DNA of 64,000 nucleotides from JABMQF01 sp964563755 (GCA_964563755.1 CAZLYC010000004.1:73101-137100), one strand, 5' to 3'; positions 43,721 to 52,097 are shown, numbered from the stretch's first letter. A program made the numbers and translations. Notes: a model not told the origin generated them from the letters alone.

Positions 43721-43815
43721 GCAATGCCGCCAAGCGAGCATCAACAAAACATCAAGACATGATGCAGTTGGGCGAACAACAACTAAACAATGAATCAGTG
43801 CGAGCGCGGCATTGC
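43721..43815 (+). repeat. 95-nt structured intergenic element, copy 2
   Basis: Arms GCAATGCCGC (43721-43730) and GCGGCATTGC (43806-43815) pair perfectly over 10 bp. Interior motifs AGCGAGCA, GCAGTTGGGC and GTGCGAGC are shared with copy 1, while the remaining interior has diverged. An extra 5'-type motif (GAATGCCGATGAGCA, 43709-43723) runs into the element. The 391-base gap 43635-44025 holds only this element, copy 4 and the promoter of the next gene. Confidence 0.75.
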
Positions 43816-43840
43816 GATTAGATTAATAAAATAAGCACCA

Positions 43841-43931
43841 CCAATGCCGCTCGCTTCTACAGGTAACCATCAGGTCATCTGAGTACACCATTAGATCAAA
43901 ACTGTTTTTCGTCAGCTCGCTAAGGCATTGG
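43841..43931 (-). repeat. 95-nt family element, inverted copy 4
   Basis: Read on the minus strand, arms CCAATGCC and GGCATTGG pair perfectly and extend to 12 pairs (43837-43848 with 43924-43935) including one G-U. AGCGAGC and GCGAGC follow just inside, again 73 nt from end to end. Two pairs found in the other copies next to these motifs are missing from both arms together. The interior is otherwise unlike copies 1-3. Confidence 0.65.
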
Positions 43932-44025
43932 CGGTAATGCTGCGGGTAATCTTCTTATTAATGCAAATGCCTGCTGCAAAAGTGTTATAAACATCCTCAA
44001 AATCCTGCCAAGCAGGGGTGTTTAC

Positions 44026-44721
44026 ATGATAAGGAAGACATTTGTATTCGTTATGTTTCTGCTGTTGTTGCCTGTGGCTTTTGCCATAGATGATGACTAT
44101 TTTGCGGTATCTGACAATGATGGACCGTATACTGTGACGCCTGGCGAGAGCTTTGTCGTAAATTTCATCTTGCTTGACAAGGAGGTACATTCTTCTGAAG
44201 AAGTGATTATGACTCTGGATCCCTGTCCTCTTGGCTGGGAATGCGAGTCAAAGAGTGTTGTTTTCAATACTCCTGGAAAATATCCTATGAACCTGACTGT
44301 CAAGGTTCCTGATACTGAAAGCGCTAGGAGAATAACTACTTACATAAAGCTTGAGAGTGATGAGACTGTGAGCAGGGGTATGGACAGGCTGGACATAACG
44401 ATTGTCGATGAGAAAGAGACTGTGGTTGATTATGATGAGTATGCATCACGTTCTGGCACAGAGACCGAGAACAGGAATCCTGCATTGGCTTCTGTCTCAG
44501 AGCCCGAGAAAGTTCAGCAGCAGCCTAAGCAGGAAGTTGCCGAGCCTGCATTGTCTGAGAATGTCATACCTTCCATAAATATGACTGAGGTCGTTGAGGG
44601 TGTGGAGACTCTTGAATCAAGCAAGTCTTTTGTTGAGTATATCTCTGTCGTGCTCATAGTGGCGCTTGTTTTTATTCTGACCGGCGCTTGCTTTGCGTTC
44701 AAGAGATGCAAGAAAAAGTAA
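44026..44721 (+). CDS. exported surface protein with C-terminal membrane anchor
   Basis: 231 residues: signal peptide (TFVFVMFLLLLPVAFAI), a beta-sandwich-like domain of about 110 residues (TVTPGESFVVNFILLDKEV, GKYPMNLTVKVPD), an acidic Gln/Glu/Pro linker, and a C-terminal helix (ISVVLIVALVFILTGACFAF) followed by KRCKKK as stop-transfer. The fold resembles NEW3 or CARDB-type alpha-galactosidase-associated beta domains, but the match is loose. It follows the pilin and repeat field and precedes a lipoprotein on the other strand. Confidence 0.7.
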   Translation: MIRKTFVFVMFLLLLPVAFAIDDDYFAVSDNDGPYTVTPGESFVVNFILLDKEVHSSEEVIMTLDPCPLGWECESKSVVFNTPGKYPMNLTVKVPDTESARRITTYIKLESDETVSRGMDRLDITIVDEKETVVDYDEYASRSGTETENRNPALASVSEPEKVQQQPKQEVAEPALSENVIPSINMTEVVEGVETLESSKSFVEYISVVLIVALVFILTGACFAFKRCKKK

Positions 44722-44745
44722 TTAAAAAAAATTATTTTATTATTT

Positions 44746-45444
44746 CTATTCTTCAGGCAGTCCGAACGTATATATCTCGAGGCTGTCCATGTAATCCATA
44801 GGTATGAATGCCTTCTCTTCTGTTCCAAGGTCATCTCTTGGTGCGGCATATCTTTCATATACTGCGAGGTTTATCTTCTTTGTCAGGTTTATACCTTCAA
44901 AGTATACTCCCATGGACTGGTTCATCACCATCTTTTCGCCAGGTTCAAGCGGCTGCAGGAAGTATTCTTTCTTTATCCTTACCTGATGCTCTTCATACCT
45001 TGCGCCTTCGAACAGCAGTTCAACGACCGGGTTCAGTTTCTTTGTGCCAAGGTTCCTGACGGTGAACAGCATGTAGTCGACTACGCCCTTATCCCTTGAT
45101 GTCCTGAATGCGCTGAGCTTGTTTATTTCGATATATCTCTTCGGCTCTCCGAGGACTATCTTTGATTTACCGAGCGTTTGTATTGCTGGCTTGGTCTCAG
45201 TAGTCACAACTGGTTTAGGCTCTTCCTTCTCTATTGGCTGAGTCTCTACGACAGGTTCTTCTTTTACAGGCTCTTCTTTCTGTTCCTGCTCTTCATGATA
45301 GTCGCATTCGTTGTTGTCATTATCGTCGATGCAGCAGTTGTTGCCGATTATCTTGTTCGGCGGATAGCACGTAGGCTTGTTGCATCCTGCGAGTGCCAGA
45401 ATCATTATTGCAAGTATTGCAATGAATATTGTGCTTGTTTTCAT
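44746..45444 (-). CDS. lipoprotein with EF-hand-like loop
   Basis: 232 residues from ATG 45444 (AAGGTGG upstream). Lipobox LALAGC at residue 20-25 predicts lipid anchoring on the outer face. The mature N-terminus contains NNCCIDDNDNNECD, an Asp/Asn-rich loop like those that bind calcium, next to four cysteines, then a Glu/Pro-rich linker and a C-terminal beta-sandwich (LFTVRNLGTKKLNPVVELLF). Convergent with the previous surface protein. Function unknown; probable cell-surface binding protein. Confidence 0.75.
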   Translation of the reverse strand: MKTSTIFIAILAIMILALAGCNKPTCYPPNKIIGNNCCIDDNDNNECDYHEEQEQKEEPVKEEPVVETQPIEKEEPKPVVTTETKPAIQTLGKSKIVLGEPKRYIEINKLSAFRTSRDKGVVDYMLFTVRNLGTKKLNPVVELLFEGARYEEHQVRIKKEYFLQPLEPGEKMVMNQSMGVYFEGINLTKKINLAVYERYAAPRDDLGTEEKAFIPMDYMDSLEIYTFGLPEE

Positions 45445-45540
45445 GTCTACCACCTTATTTCCTTCCTTTTGGAGAATATGAATCCGCGTTCTTGTTTATT
45501 TTTATAGTTTTGGGTGATAGAATATATGTCAATAAAAATA

Positions 45541-45880
45541 AGACGCCGCGGATGGGAATTTCACAAACATTTTGCATCTTTCAAAGCCTGAGTAGCATCG
45601 AGCATCGTGAGATGCTACGATGATTTTTGGTCAAGCTTTTTGCTTTAGCAAAAAGGTTGTTTTGAACCCATAAGCCCTTGCGGGCACTGAATCTTTGTGC
45701 GGCATTGCGTGGTAATCTTAAGCACGGAACGTGCTTAGCAATCCAGCGCACTACCAGATTATGCGACCGCGGCGTATATGGTTGCGTTTTTTTGTGCCGT
45801 GCTGTTGAACGCATTGAAACAGCACTCAGTCGCGCTATCAAATGGCAAGACATTTGCCAGTCGTTATGCGACCGCGGCGC
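45541..45880. repeat. composite field of hairpins and repeated motifs
   Basis: The gap 45445-45935 has no convincing gene but many inverted repeats: GTAGCATC/GATGCTAC (45592-45618), CTTTTTGC/GCAAAAAG (45636-45655), GCCC-TTGC-GGGC (45674-45685), TAAGCACG-gaa-CGTGCTTA (45719-45737) and GTGCTGTT/AACAGCAC (45799-45825). TTATGCGACCGCGGCG occurs at 45759-45774 and 45864-45879 and resembles the 3' motif of the 95-nt family. A 25-nt block at 45832-45856 is identical to 60240-60264. Short open frames here are interrupted by the repeats and were not called. Confidence 0.65.
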
Positions 45881-45935
45881 ATGATTTATCAGAAAAATAG
45901 TTCCTTTAAATTAGTTTTGATTTAATCTAAACTGA

Positions 45936-46616
45936 CTAAACCATATAGAATTCTCTTGGTATCTTGAGTATTGTGCCGTCGCTCATCGAAGGCAGGTATA
46001 TTGTTTCTGATGTGTTGTTCATCGTGTGATAGACATCAGGCAGCTTCTTGGTCTGGATATCATCAAAGTGTCTCAGCGCCCCGATTCCTGTCACGCTGAC
46101 ATGTGCTTTCCTTCCTATGCCTGTCGCTGTGTATCCTACTTCGTGCATTATCTTCTTGTTCTCGTAGCTTCTTATCTTGCTGAATAGCGCATGTAGCGAC
46201 CCTACGAGGTCGTCTCTTTTGACGCTGAATAACTCTCCAAAATTGATTTTTTCAGTGTTTTTAGCGTTTAAATCGGGTTTATAATAGGATATGTTTGATA
46301 TCTCCTCTTCAGAAGGTATCACTATGCGAGATAATTCAAGTATGTCTGTTTCAGTGCCTTTTTCCCTGTATATTGGCCTTTCACGGCATTTAAGGCCGAA
46401 ATAGAGCTTATCTTCACTTTCTCTTTTGAATATGAGTTCGAGCATTATATCTGCTCTTGTCTGCAAGTATGACGTGACGTCTGAGAATTGTTTTATGCAT
46501 CTCTTTTCAGTTCTGTCTATCTCTTTCCTTGCCTCTTTGAATAGGTCTCTGGACGGTTTTTCATTTGTCTTGAATGCTTCTAGAATCAAATCATCCAGCC
46601 ATTTGTCGTTTCCCAC
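45936..46616 (-). CDS. hypothetical protein
   Basis: 226 residues, soluble, no motif recognised. The N-terminal 80 residues are helical and charged (WLDDLILEAFKTNEKPSRDLFKEARKEID) and the remainder mixed alpha/beta with a tyrosine-rich C-terminal end. The start ATG lies next to an AT-rich stretch (46621-46690) with TATA-like sequence. It lies downstream of, and opposite to, the repeat field. What it does cannot be said. Confidence 0.5.
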   Translation of the reverse strand: MGNDKWLDDLILEAFKTNEKPSRDLFKEARKEIDRTEKRCIKQFSDVTSYLQTRADIMLELIFKRESEDKLYFGLKCRERPIYREKGTETDILELSRIVIPSEEEISNISYYKPDLNAKNTEKINFGELFSVKRDDLVGSLHALFSKIRSYENKKIMHEVGYTATGIGRKAHVSVTGIGALRHFDDIQTKKLPDVYHTMNNTSETIYLPSMSDGTILKIPREFYMV

Positions 46617-46715
46617 AACATTCCCCCGTAAAATTTCCGAATATTAACTACTGTAAGATAATGAAAAATAGAAATAAGTAATATATAAATATTTGCTTTT
46701 TTGATGGTTTATGGT

Positions 46716-47360
46716 TTAAAGCCTTATTTCGCGTATCTTTGAGGCTGTATGGCCCATCATATCATCTATCTGCTTCCGGTATTCATCAGGTAAAGGCTGC
46801 ATTATCATCTTTATGTAACGCATCCTTGCCTCGAAATTGTGTCTCTCCTGGTCTATTGCGCTCTTCATGTCCCAGCCTTTGTCCTTCATCTTTGATATGA
46901 AGCTTTCAAGTTCGTTCATCATATGGCCTATCTGCTCGCGTGTCATCTCAAGATGTGAGCTTATCGGTGATGAGACAAGCAGCTTTGCGTTTTCAGTTAT
47001 TGCATCGCCTATTATGTCAAGGCATTCCATCGCCTCATGTAGAGACATGTCGATGTATTCCTTAAGGTCGGGGTTGAATGCGCTTTTTACTGTGAGGTTC
47101 GATATCGCTATCATGTATGCGTTCATCATAAGCTGTGCCGCTTTCGTGATTCTTTTTCCGACGACCTGCGAGAGCATCCTCCTGACTTCGTCGTGGAATG
47201 CTGACTTTGGGAGCTCGAGCTTGCTGAGTTCGTGTATCATCTCCTTTAGGATCTTCTCCTGTTCGTTGAGCTCATTCTTGATTCTCTTAGGCTTGTAGAA
47301 TTCGCTGACTATCTCTTCGACAGCCTTTATCTGAACTTCTGTCTCATGGTCGTAGCCCAT
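46716..47360 (-). CDS. all-helical protein, possibly PhoU-like
   Basis: 214 residues. The ATG at 47360 is preferred because AAAGGAGG lies nine bases upstream; a start at 47396 would be leaderless. The protein is helical throughout, with long amphipathic helices and a pattern (MSLHEAMECLDIIGDAITENAKLLV) reminiscent of PhoU-type bundles, but no metal-binding signature is seen. It may be a regulatory or scaffold protein. Divergent from the initiator tRNA. Confidence 0.5.
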   Translation of the reverse strand: MGYDHETEVQIKAVEEIVSEFYKPKRIKNELNEQEKILKEMIHELSKLELPKSAFHDEVRRMLSQVVGKRITKAAQLMMNAYMIAISNLTVKSAFNPDLKEYIDMSLHEAMECLDIIGDAITENAKLLVSSPISSHLEMTREQIGHMMNELESFISKMKDKGWDMKSAIDQERHNFEARMRYIKMIMQPLPDEYRKQIDDMMGHTASKIREIRL

Positions 47361-47480
47361 ATCTGATGCCTCCTTTTTTTGTTTCTTTTTGAACATCTAG
47401 CTCTGTTTATTTAAGAATTTATCGTCTCTATTTCTAATGCTAACCTTTAAATAGTATCTGTTTTCTTTTTTAGCTCATAT

Positions 47481-47555
47481 AGCGGGGTAGGGCAGCTAGG
47501 AGTGCCCGCAGGGCTCATAACCCTGAGGTCGTTGGTTCAAATCCAACCCCCGCTA
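47481..47555 (+). tRNA. initiator tRNA-Met (anticodon CAU)
   Basis: Acceptor AGCGGGG/CCCCGCU, D stem GGGC/GCCC, anticodon stem CAGGG/CCCUG with loop CUCAUAA, T arm GUUGG-UUCAAAU-CCAAC, discriminator A. The A1-U72 pair and the three G-C pairs at the base of the anticodon stem mark it as initiator rather than elongator. No intron and no encoded CCA. A TATA box lies near 47444-47454. The next protein starts only seven bases after the tRNA. Confidence 0.95.
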
Positions 47556-47561
47556 TTCTTC

Positions 47562-49556
47562 ATGGTCAAAATGAAAAAGGGTCTTTTGCTTGTATTATTC
47601 TTGATTGCCCTTGTTCCAGAAGCGCTCGCATCATGGCAGCTCGATTCTTCTTCAGTGACTGTTGCTGTTGATATATCTTCAAGTCTTGAGGTTTCACGGT
47701 CTGCGGATTCGATGATCAAGTATATAACAGCGAATGTCAGTTTCTTCCCGATAGATTCTTACGGCCAGTCTGTGCTTGAGCTTGATGCTGAGCCTGCGCA
47801 CAGCTTCATCAACAACGAATATATCTTCAAGTGGACAGAGCCTGTCCCGTCAAATCCTGGCTACACCATTCATGCTAAAGTCAAGACAGAGAACATTGTC
47901 TACAGCATAAGGGAAATCTCTTTTCCGTACTCAGGATTCTCGGACGATATAGCTGATTATGTGATGCCTTCGGATAACATCGATTCAGACAATCCAAAGA
48001 TAGTCGATAAAGCATCTGAGCTTGCGTCTGGCGAGACTGACTATTACTCTGTTGTCTTCAGGGTTGCTGATTGGACAAAGGAGAATGTCAAGTATGATCT
48101 TAGCACTATGAATGCGAAAGCATCTCACTCTGCAGGATGGGTGATGGCGCACAAGGAAGGAGTATGTGACGAGATAACGACGCTTTTTATCGGGCTTTTG
48201 AGAGCGGTCGGCATACCTGCCCGTTTCATATCGGGGATAGCATACACTGATTCACCGAAATTTTCCCAGAAATGGGGCCCGCACGGATGGGCAGAAGTTT
48301 ATTTTCCAGGCACTGGGTGGGTGCCTTTCGACGTCACTTACGGCCAGTATGGCTATGTTGACACGACCCACATAAAGCTAAAGGAGTCTCGTGACAGCGC
48401 AGAGTCTGACACGAGGTATGAATGGCTCGGCCATGGGATAGAGGTTGTCGCGGATCCGATAGTCGTCAGCGCAGATGTGATTACGCATGAGGGTTCTGTC
48501 CCTCAGATGATATCTTTCTATGCTGTTCCCTTGCAAAAAGATGTAGGCATCGGTTCATATAACCTTATTGAGGCGACGATAACAAATAACGTGAAGACTT
48601 ACATCTCGACTTTCATGTATCTTGCAAGGATAAATGAGATGGATATAGACGGCAACAATTATCACCCGGTGATGCTGAAGCCACTTGAGACAAAGAAAGT
48701 GTACTGGCTTGTGAAAGTCCTGGATTCTCTTGACAGCAGTTTCTCTTACACGTTTCCGATAGTCGTTGCTGATGTGAGGAATACGACTTCTTCATCTTTC
48801 TTCAGCGTTTCTCCTGATGCGACTGTTTTTTCAAAAGAGGATATGGAGAAGATAGTCTCTGCAGCGGAGGCAGAAGAGAAAAAAGTGTACTCTAAGAAGA
48901 TAGAGCTGAACTGTTCACAGGAAAATGAGTTCTATTATGTCTATGATGATATCAAGGTAAGCTGCACAGCGAAGAATATGGGTAATTTTCCTTTCAGGTC
49001 GCTGAATTTTTGCTTTGACCAGGACTGCAGCACATCTGACCTTGGTATTTCACAGGAAAAGACGTTCAGCACTCTGATAAGTAAGCCCAAGGCAGGCATA
49101 AACAAGATATCTTTCAAGGTGGAAGGGGCTGATGTCTCGAAATCAGCATTTTATGACATCGCTGTGCTTGACGAGCCCGAGGTTTCGATAGATGACCTGG
49201 AGTTTCCTGCGCAGATAGAGTTTGGCAAGCCGTATACTGTTGTATTTACGATAAAAAAGATGTCTTCATCTCTTCCGCAGGATGTTTCTTTGGGTTTCAG
49301 CGCTGCTGGGCTGTCTGAATCAAGTGAAGTGCCTGAATTGACTATTGACCGCAAGTTCCTTTTCAACCTTAACAGCGATGACCTTTCTATGAAGCCGAAC
49401 AGTTTTGTGGTTTCTGTCAGCTACAAGGATAGGAATGGCAGGCTCTACACAGAGGAAGAGAAGTTTGAGATATCTCTTATCAATGTGGGTTTCGGCCAGA
49501 GGATGGTCATCTGGCTGCATGATATGGACAAGTGGCTGCGAAATTTATTTAAATGA
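47562..49556 (+). CDS. exported transglutaminase-like protein
   Basis: 664 residues from ATG 47562; the longer frame that begins inside the tRNA is ruled out. Signal peptide MKKGLLLVLFLIALVPEALA. A transglutaminase-like core covers about residues 170-290: GVCDEITTLF gives the catalytic cysteine, GPHGWAEVYF the histidine and FDVTYGQ the aspartate. The remainder is a series of beta-sandwich domains. Archaeal members are thought to be extracellular cysteine proteases or cross-linkers rather than true transglutaminases. The seven-base gap to the tRNA implies processing from a joint transcript or initiation on a leader within the tRNA. Confidence 0.8.
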   Translation: MVKMKKGLLLVLFLIALVPEALASWQLDSSSVTVAVDISSSLEVSRSADSMIKYITANVSFFPIDSYGQSVLELDAEPAHSFINNEYIFKWTEPVPSNPGYTIHAKVKTENIVYSIREISFPYSGFSDDIADYVMPSDNIDSDNPKIVDKASELASGETDYYSVVFRVADWTKENVKYDLSTMNAKASHSAGWVMAHKEGVCDEITTLFIGLLRAVGIPARFISGIAYTDSPKFSQKWGPHGWAEVYFPGTGWVPFDVTYGQYGYVDTTHIKLKESRDSAESDTRYEWLGHGIEVVADPIVVSADVITHEGSVPQMISFYAVPLQKDVGIGSYNLIEATITNNVKTYISTFMYLARINEMDIDGNNYHPVMLKPLETKKVYWLVKVLDSLDSSFSYTFPIVVADVRNTTSSSFFSVSPDATVFSKEDMEKIVSAAEAEEKKVYSKKIELNCSQENEFYYVYDDIKVSCTAKNMGNFPFRSLNFCFDQDCSTSDLGISQEKTFSTLISKPKAGINKISFKVEGADVSKSAFYDIAVLDEPEVSIDDLEFPAQIEFGKPYTVVFTIKKMSSSLPQDVSLGFSAAGLSESSEVPELTIDRKFLFNLNSDDLSMKPNSFVVSVSYKDRNGRLYTEEEKFEISLINVGFGQRMVIWLHDMDKWLRNLFK

Positions 49557-49587
49557 ATTTGTCCTGCATCTCTCTGAGGTAATCATG

Positions 49588-50214
49588 ATGGAAAAAAAGG
49601 TGTTCGTTCTTGCGTTCATTCTTGTCATGTTGTCAGGATGCGTGCCGATAAAAGAGGAAGTTCCTCCTGTGGGCATACCTTCTAGCGAAGACCTTGCGAA
49701 GGCAGAGTACTGCAATGCTGATGTGGAATGCATCTGCGGTGGCATAGATAAGTTCTCTGGTAAATGTTTCATAGGCAACATAGCTTATTATGACCGTTAT
49801 GTTGACAGTTCAAAGCAGTGCCCTGATTTCTGTTCGGGAATAGCAGGAAATCTTGAGGTCAAGTGTGTGGATAACAAATGCATACAGACTGTTGGCTGCA
49901 TAAGTGACGTTGACTGCAGGAAAGGAGAGAGCTGCAACAGGGGTAAATGCGTGTCTCCTTCATCATCAAAGCCCTTGTTTGGTGAGTGCAAGGCAGATTC
50001 TGATTGCTCTAAGCAGGGCTGTTCTGGCCAGCTTTGCCGCTCAGCTAGTGCGGAACCAATCATGACAACTTGTGAGTATCGCCCTGAATATGACTGCATC
50101 AAGATGATAGATTGCGGCTGTGTCGATGGCAGGTGCGCCTGGAGCAAGAATGCAGAATACGAAAAGTGCGTTGAGGAAGCAAGAAATAGTGTTCCGCTTG
50201 ACCCAATAGTTTGA
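49588..50214 (+). CDS. eight-cysteine-cluster lipoprotein
   Basis: 208 residues from ATG 49588 (GAGGT seven bases upstream; the ATG at 49585 is close). Lipobox VMLSGC gives a lipid-anchored outer protein. Cysteine-rich modules follow: CISDVDCRKGESC, then CKADSDCSKQGCSGQLC, TTCEYRPEYDC and CGCVDGRCAW near the end, the pattern of the so-called eight-cysteine-cluster domain. It is a surface protein of unknown function. The repeat copy at 50219 begins five bases after its stop. Confidence 0.8.
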   Translation: MEKKVFVLAFILVMLSGCVPIKEEVPPVGIPSSEDLAKAEYCNADVECICGGIDKFSGKCFIGNIAYYDRYVDSSKQCPDFCSGIAGNLEVKCVDNKCIQTVGCISDVDCRKGESCNRGKCVSPSSSKPLFGECKADSDCSKQGCSGQLCRSASAEPIMTTCEYRPEYDCIKMIDCGCVDGRCAWSKNAEYEKCVEEARNSVPLDPIV

Positions 50215-50218
50215 ATAA

Positions 50219-50313
50219 TTAACGCCGCCTAGTGAGCATCAGGTTACCGGTCTAAAACCATCGCAGTTGGGCAATATCTGCTTGTTAAATGCTGTGTGCG
50301 AACGCGGCGTCAA
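50219..50313 (+). repeat. 95-nt structured intergenic element, copy 3
   Basis: Arms TTAACGCCGC and GCGGCGTCAA pair with one A-C mismatch. Relative to copies 1 and 2 the outer two pairs are T-A and the fifth pair is C-G instead of T-A, so both strands changed together. AGTGAGCA, GCAGTTGGGC and GTGCGAAC occupy the conserved interior places. It begins five bases after a lipoprotein stop and ends 64 bases before serS. Confidence 0.75.
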
Positions 50314-50377
50314 CATATTGATATCTAGAGTAATGTTTAAATAGTGCTGTTTTTTATCGTGCTGAAGGTGAAATGAA

Positions 50378-51664
50378 ATGCTCGACATAAAGTTTGTGCG
50401 TGAAAACCCTGATGTTGTCAAAGCGAACATAAAGAAGAAGGCGCAGGACAGTAAGCTCTCTTTGGTTGACGAGCTTCTTGATAAAGACAAGGAACTGCGC
50501 AGCATGAAGGGCAGGATAGATTCTCTTAGGAGTGAGCGCAACAAGCTTAGCGAGGAAGTGAACAAGCTAAAGAAAGCTGGAAAAGATGCTTCAGCTGTTC
50601 TAAAGAAAGTAAAAGACATACCTCAGGAGATTCTAGGTCTTGAAGCGGATATGCTGAAAATAGATGCTCGCGTTACTGAAATACTTTCTTCGTTGCCTAA
50701 CTTGATGTGGAAGGATGTTCCTGTCGGAAAGGATTCGTCAGAGAATGTGGAGTTCAGGAAAGGCGGAAAAGTTCCAAAGTTTGATTTTCCAATAAAGACT
50801 CATGTTGAGCTTGCAGAAAATTTAGGGATTGCTGACTTTGATGCTGCTGCAAGGGTTGCAGGCAAAGGATTTTATTATCTTAAGGGAGAGCTTGCTCTCT
50901 TAAATCAGGCGCTTATCCGTTTCGCTGTCGATTTCATGGCCAAGAAAGGTTACACTTACATCGAGACTCCTGTCATGCTGCATGATAAGGAGATTTTCGC
51001 TTCGATGGACAAGGCCGCAATCGAGCAGTCAGTCTATTCTATACGAGATGAAGACTTGAATCTTATCGGTACTGCTGAGCAGTCTCTTCTTGCGATGCAT
51101 GCGGGCGACGCAATCCTTGAGTCTGACCTTCCTAAGAAATATTTCGCTTATTCAATGTGCTTCAGGAAAGAGGTTGGTGCGCACGGCATAAACGAGAAGG
51201 GCCTTTGGCGAACTCATCAGTTCAACAAGGTCGAGCAGTTCATATTCTGCAGGCCTGAGGATTCAGAAAAAGCGTATGATGAGCTCATGGATAATTCTGA
51301 AGGCATACTGAAGGAACTCGGTCTTCCGTATAGGATAATCGAGATTTGCACAGGTGACCTGGCTGACTGGAAATATCGTTCAGCTGATTTTGAGGTCTGG
51401 AGACCGACGACAAATTCGTACGGCGAGGTCATGTCGCTCTCTAACTGCACTGATTATCAGGCAAGGAAGCTAGGTATAAAATGCGTTGACAAGCAGGGCA
51501 ACAGGCGCATATTGCACACTTTGAATGACACTGCTCTTGCTACATCGAGGATCATGGTGACTATTCTTGAGAATTTCCAGAACAAGGACGGTTCAGTGAC
51601 TGTCCCTAAGGTGCTCTCTCCTTACATGGGAGGGATAAAGAAGATAGTTCCGAAGAAGAAATGA
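50378..51664 (+). CDS. serS: seryl-tRNA synthetase
   Basis: 428 residues, class II synthetase of the common bacterial/eukaryotic-archaeal type rather than the rare methanogen form. An N-terminal coiled-coil arm (residues about 25-100, which binds the long variable arm of tRNA-Ser) precedes motif 2 CFRKEVGAHGINEKGLWRTHQFNKVEQF and motif 3 TALATSRIMVTILENF. Promoter sequence lies between repeat copy 3 and the start (GTTTAAATAG near 50334-50343). Confidence 0.96.
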   Translation: MLDIKFVRENPDVVKANIKKKAQDSKLSLVDELLDKDKELRSMKGRIDSLRSERNKLSEEVNKLKKAGKDASAVLKKVKDIPQEILGLEADMLKIDARVTEILSSLPNLMWKDVPVGKDSSENVEFRKGGKVPKFDFPIKTHVELAENLGIADFDAAARVAGKGFYYLKGELALLNQALIRFAVDFMAKKGYTYIETPVMLHDKEIFASMDKAAIEQSVYSIRDEDLNLIGTAEQSLLAMHAGDAILESDLPKKYFAYSMCFRKEVGAHGINEKGLWRTHQFNKVEQFIFCRPEDSEKAYDELMDNSEGILKELGLPYRIIEICTGDLADWKYRSADFEVWRPTTNSYGEVMSLSNCTDYQARKLGIKCVDKQGNRRILHTLNDTALATSRIMVTILENFQNKDGSVTVPKVLSPYMGGIKKIVPKKK

Positions 51665-51691
51665 TTTTTTTTAATAAAAAGAGGTTGAATC

Positions 51692-52096
51692 ATGGCTGAA
51701 GATCAAAGGATGAAGATTCCTGGTGTGGCTTACCTGATAATAGGCGCTGCGATGGTTATGATGTCTGCTATTATCGACCCGTTAAAGCTCGTGTTCTTTG
51801 TCTTTGTAGGAGCTGTTTTCATAGTCATCGGTTTTATCAAGATTCTTGCGCGTGAGAAGAAATTAAAGCATCATCCTGATACGTATCATCATGTCGCGCC
51901 TCATCCGCATCATGCTGCAGCGCATACTGCGCAGCATCAGCACGCTTCTCATCAACATGCGGCAGTGCAGCATCCTGCGCAGCACCATCAAGCAGCTCAT
52001 GTGCAGCACACTTCAGTCGCAAGATGCTCAAGCTGCGGGGCGAAGCTGCATCATATGTTCAAGTTCTGTCCTAATTGCGGTCAGAAGACGAATTGA
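51692..52096 (+). CDS. membrane protein with histidine-rich linker and zinc ribbon
   Basis: 134 residues: two membrane helices (about 10-50), a linker of some 55 residues with 17 of the protein's C-terminal 19 histidines, interspersed with Ala and Gln, and a terminal zinc ribbon CSSCGAKLHHMFKFCPNCGQ. Histidine tracts bind Zn, Ni or Co; the zinc ribbon is of the zinc-ribbon-domain type common in small archaeal membrane proteins. GAGG lies before the ATG and T-runs follow serS. A metal-storage or metal-sensing role is inferred. Convergent with the TrmB-family gene, one base apart. Confidence 0.75.
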   Translation: MAEDQRMKIPGVAYLIIGAAMVMMSAIIDPLKLVFFVFVGAVFIVIGFIKILAREKKLKHHPDTYHHVAPHPHHAAAHTAQHQHASHQHAAVQHPAQHHQAAHVQHTSVARCSSCGAKLHHMFKFCPNCGQKTN

Positions 52097-52097
52097 T

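Noticed and set aside
43635..44025. CRISPR array
   Set aside because: The repeated units are single elements with long diverged interiors and inverted orientation, not short repeats with regular spacers; no cas genes are nearby.
45678..45884. Small protein genes in the hairpin field
   Set aside because: Open frames on both strands are produced by GC-rich inverted repeats; no ribosome site, promoter or protein-like composition.
47502..47561. Upstream extension of the transglutaminase-like protein
   Set aside because: The extended frame runs through the tRNA-iMet gene; the signal peptide begins properly at 47562 or 47571.
50219..50313. Integron attC site
   Set aside because: Length and inverted ends are similar, but the conserved GTT/AAC core triplets are not in the right places in the other copies, and there is no integrase or cassette array.
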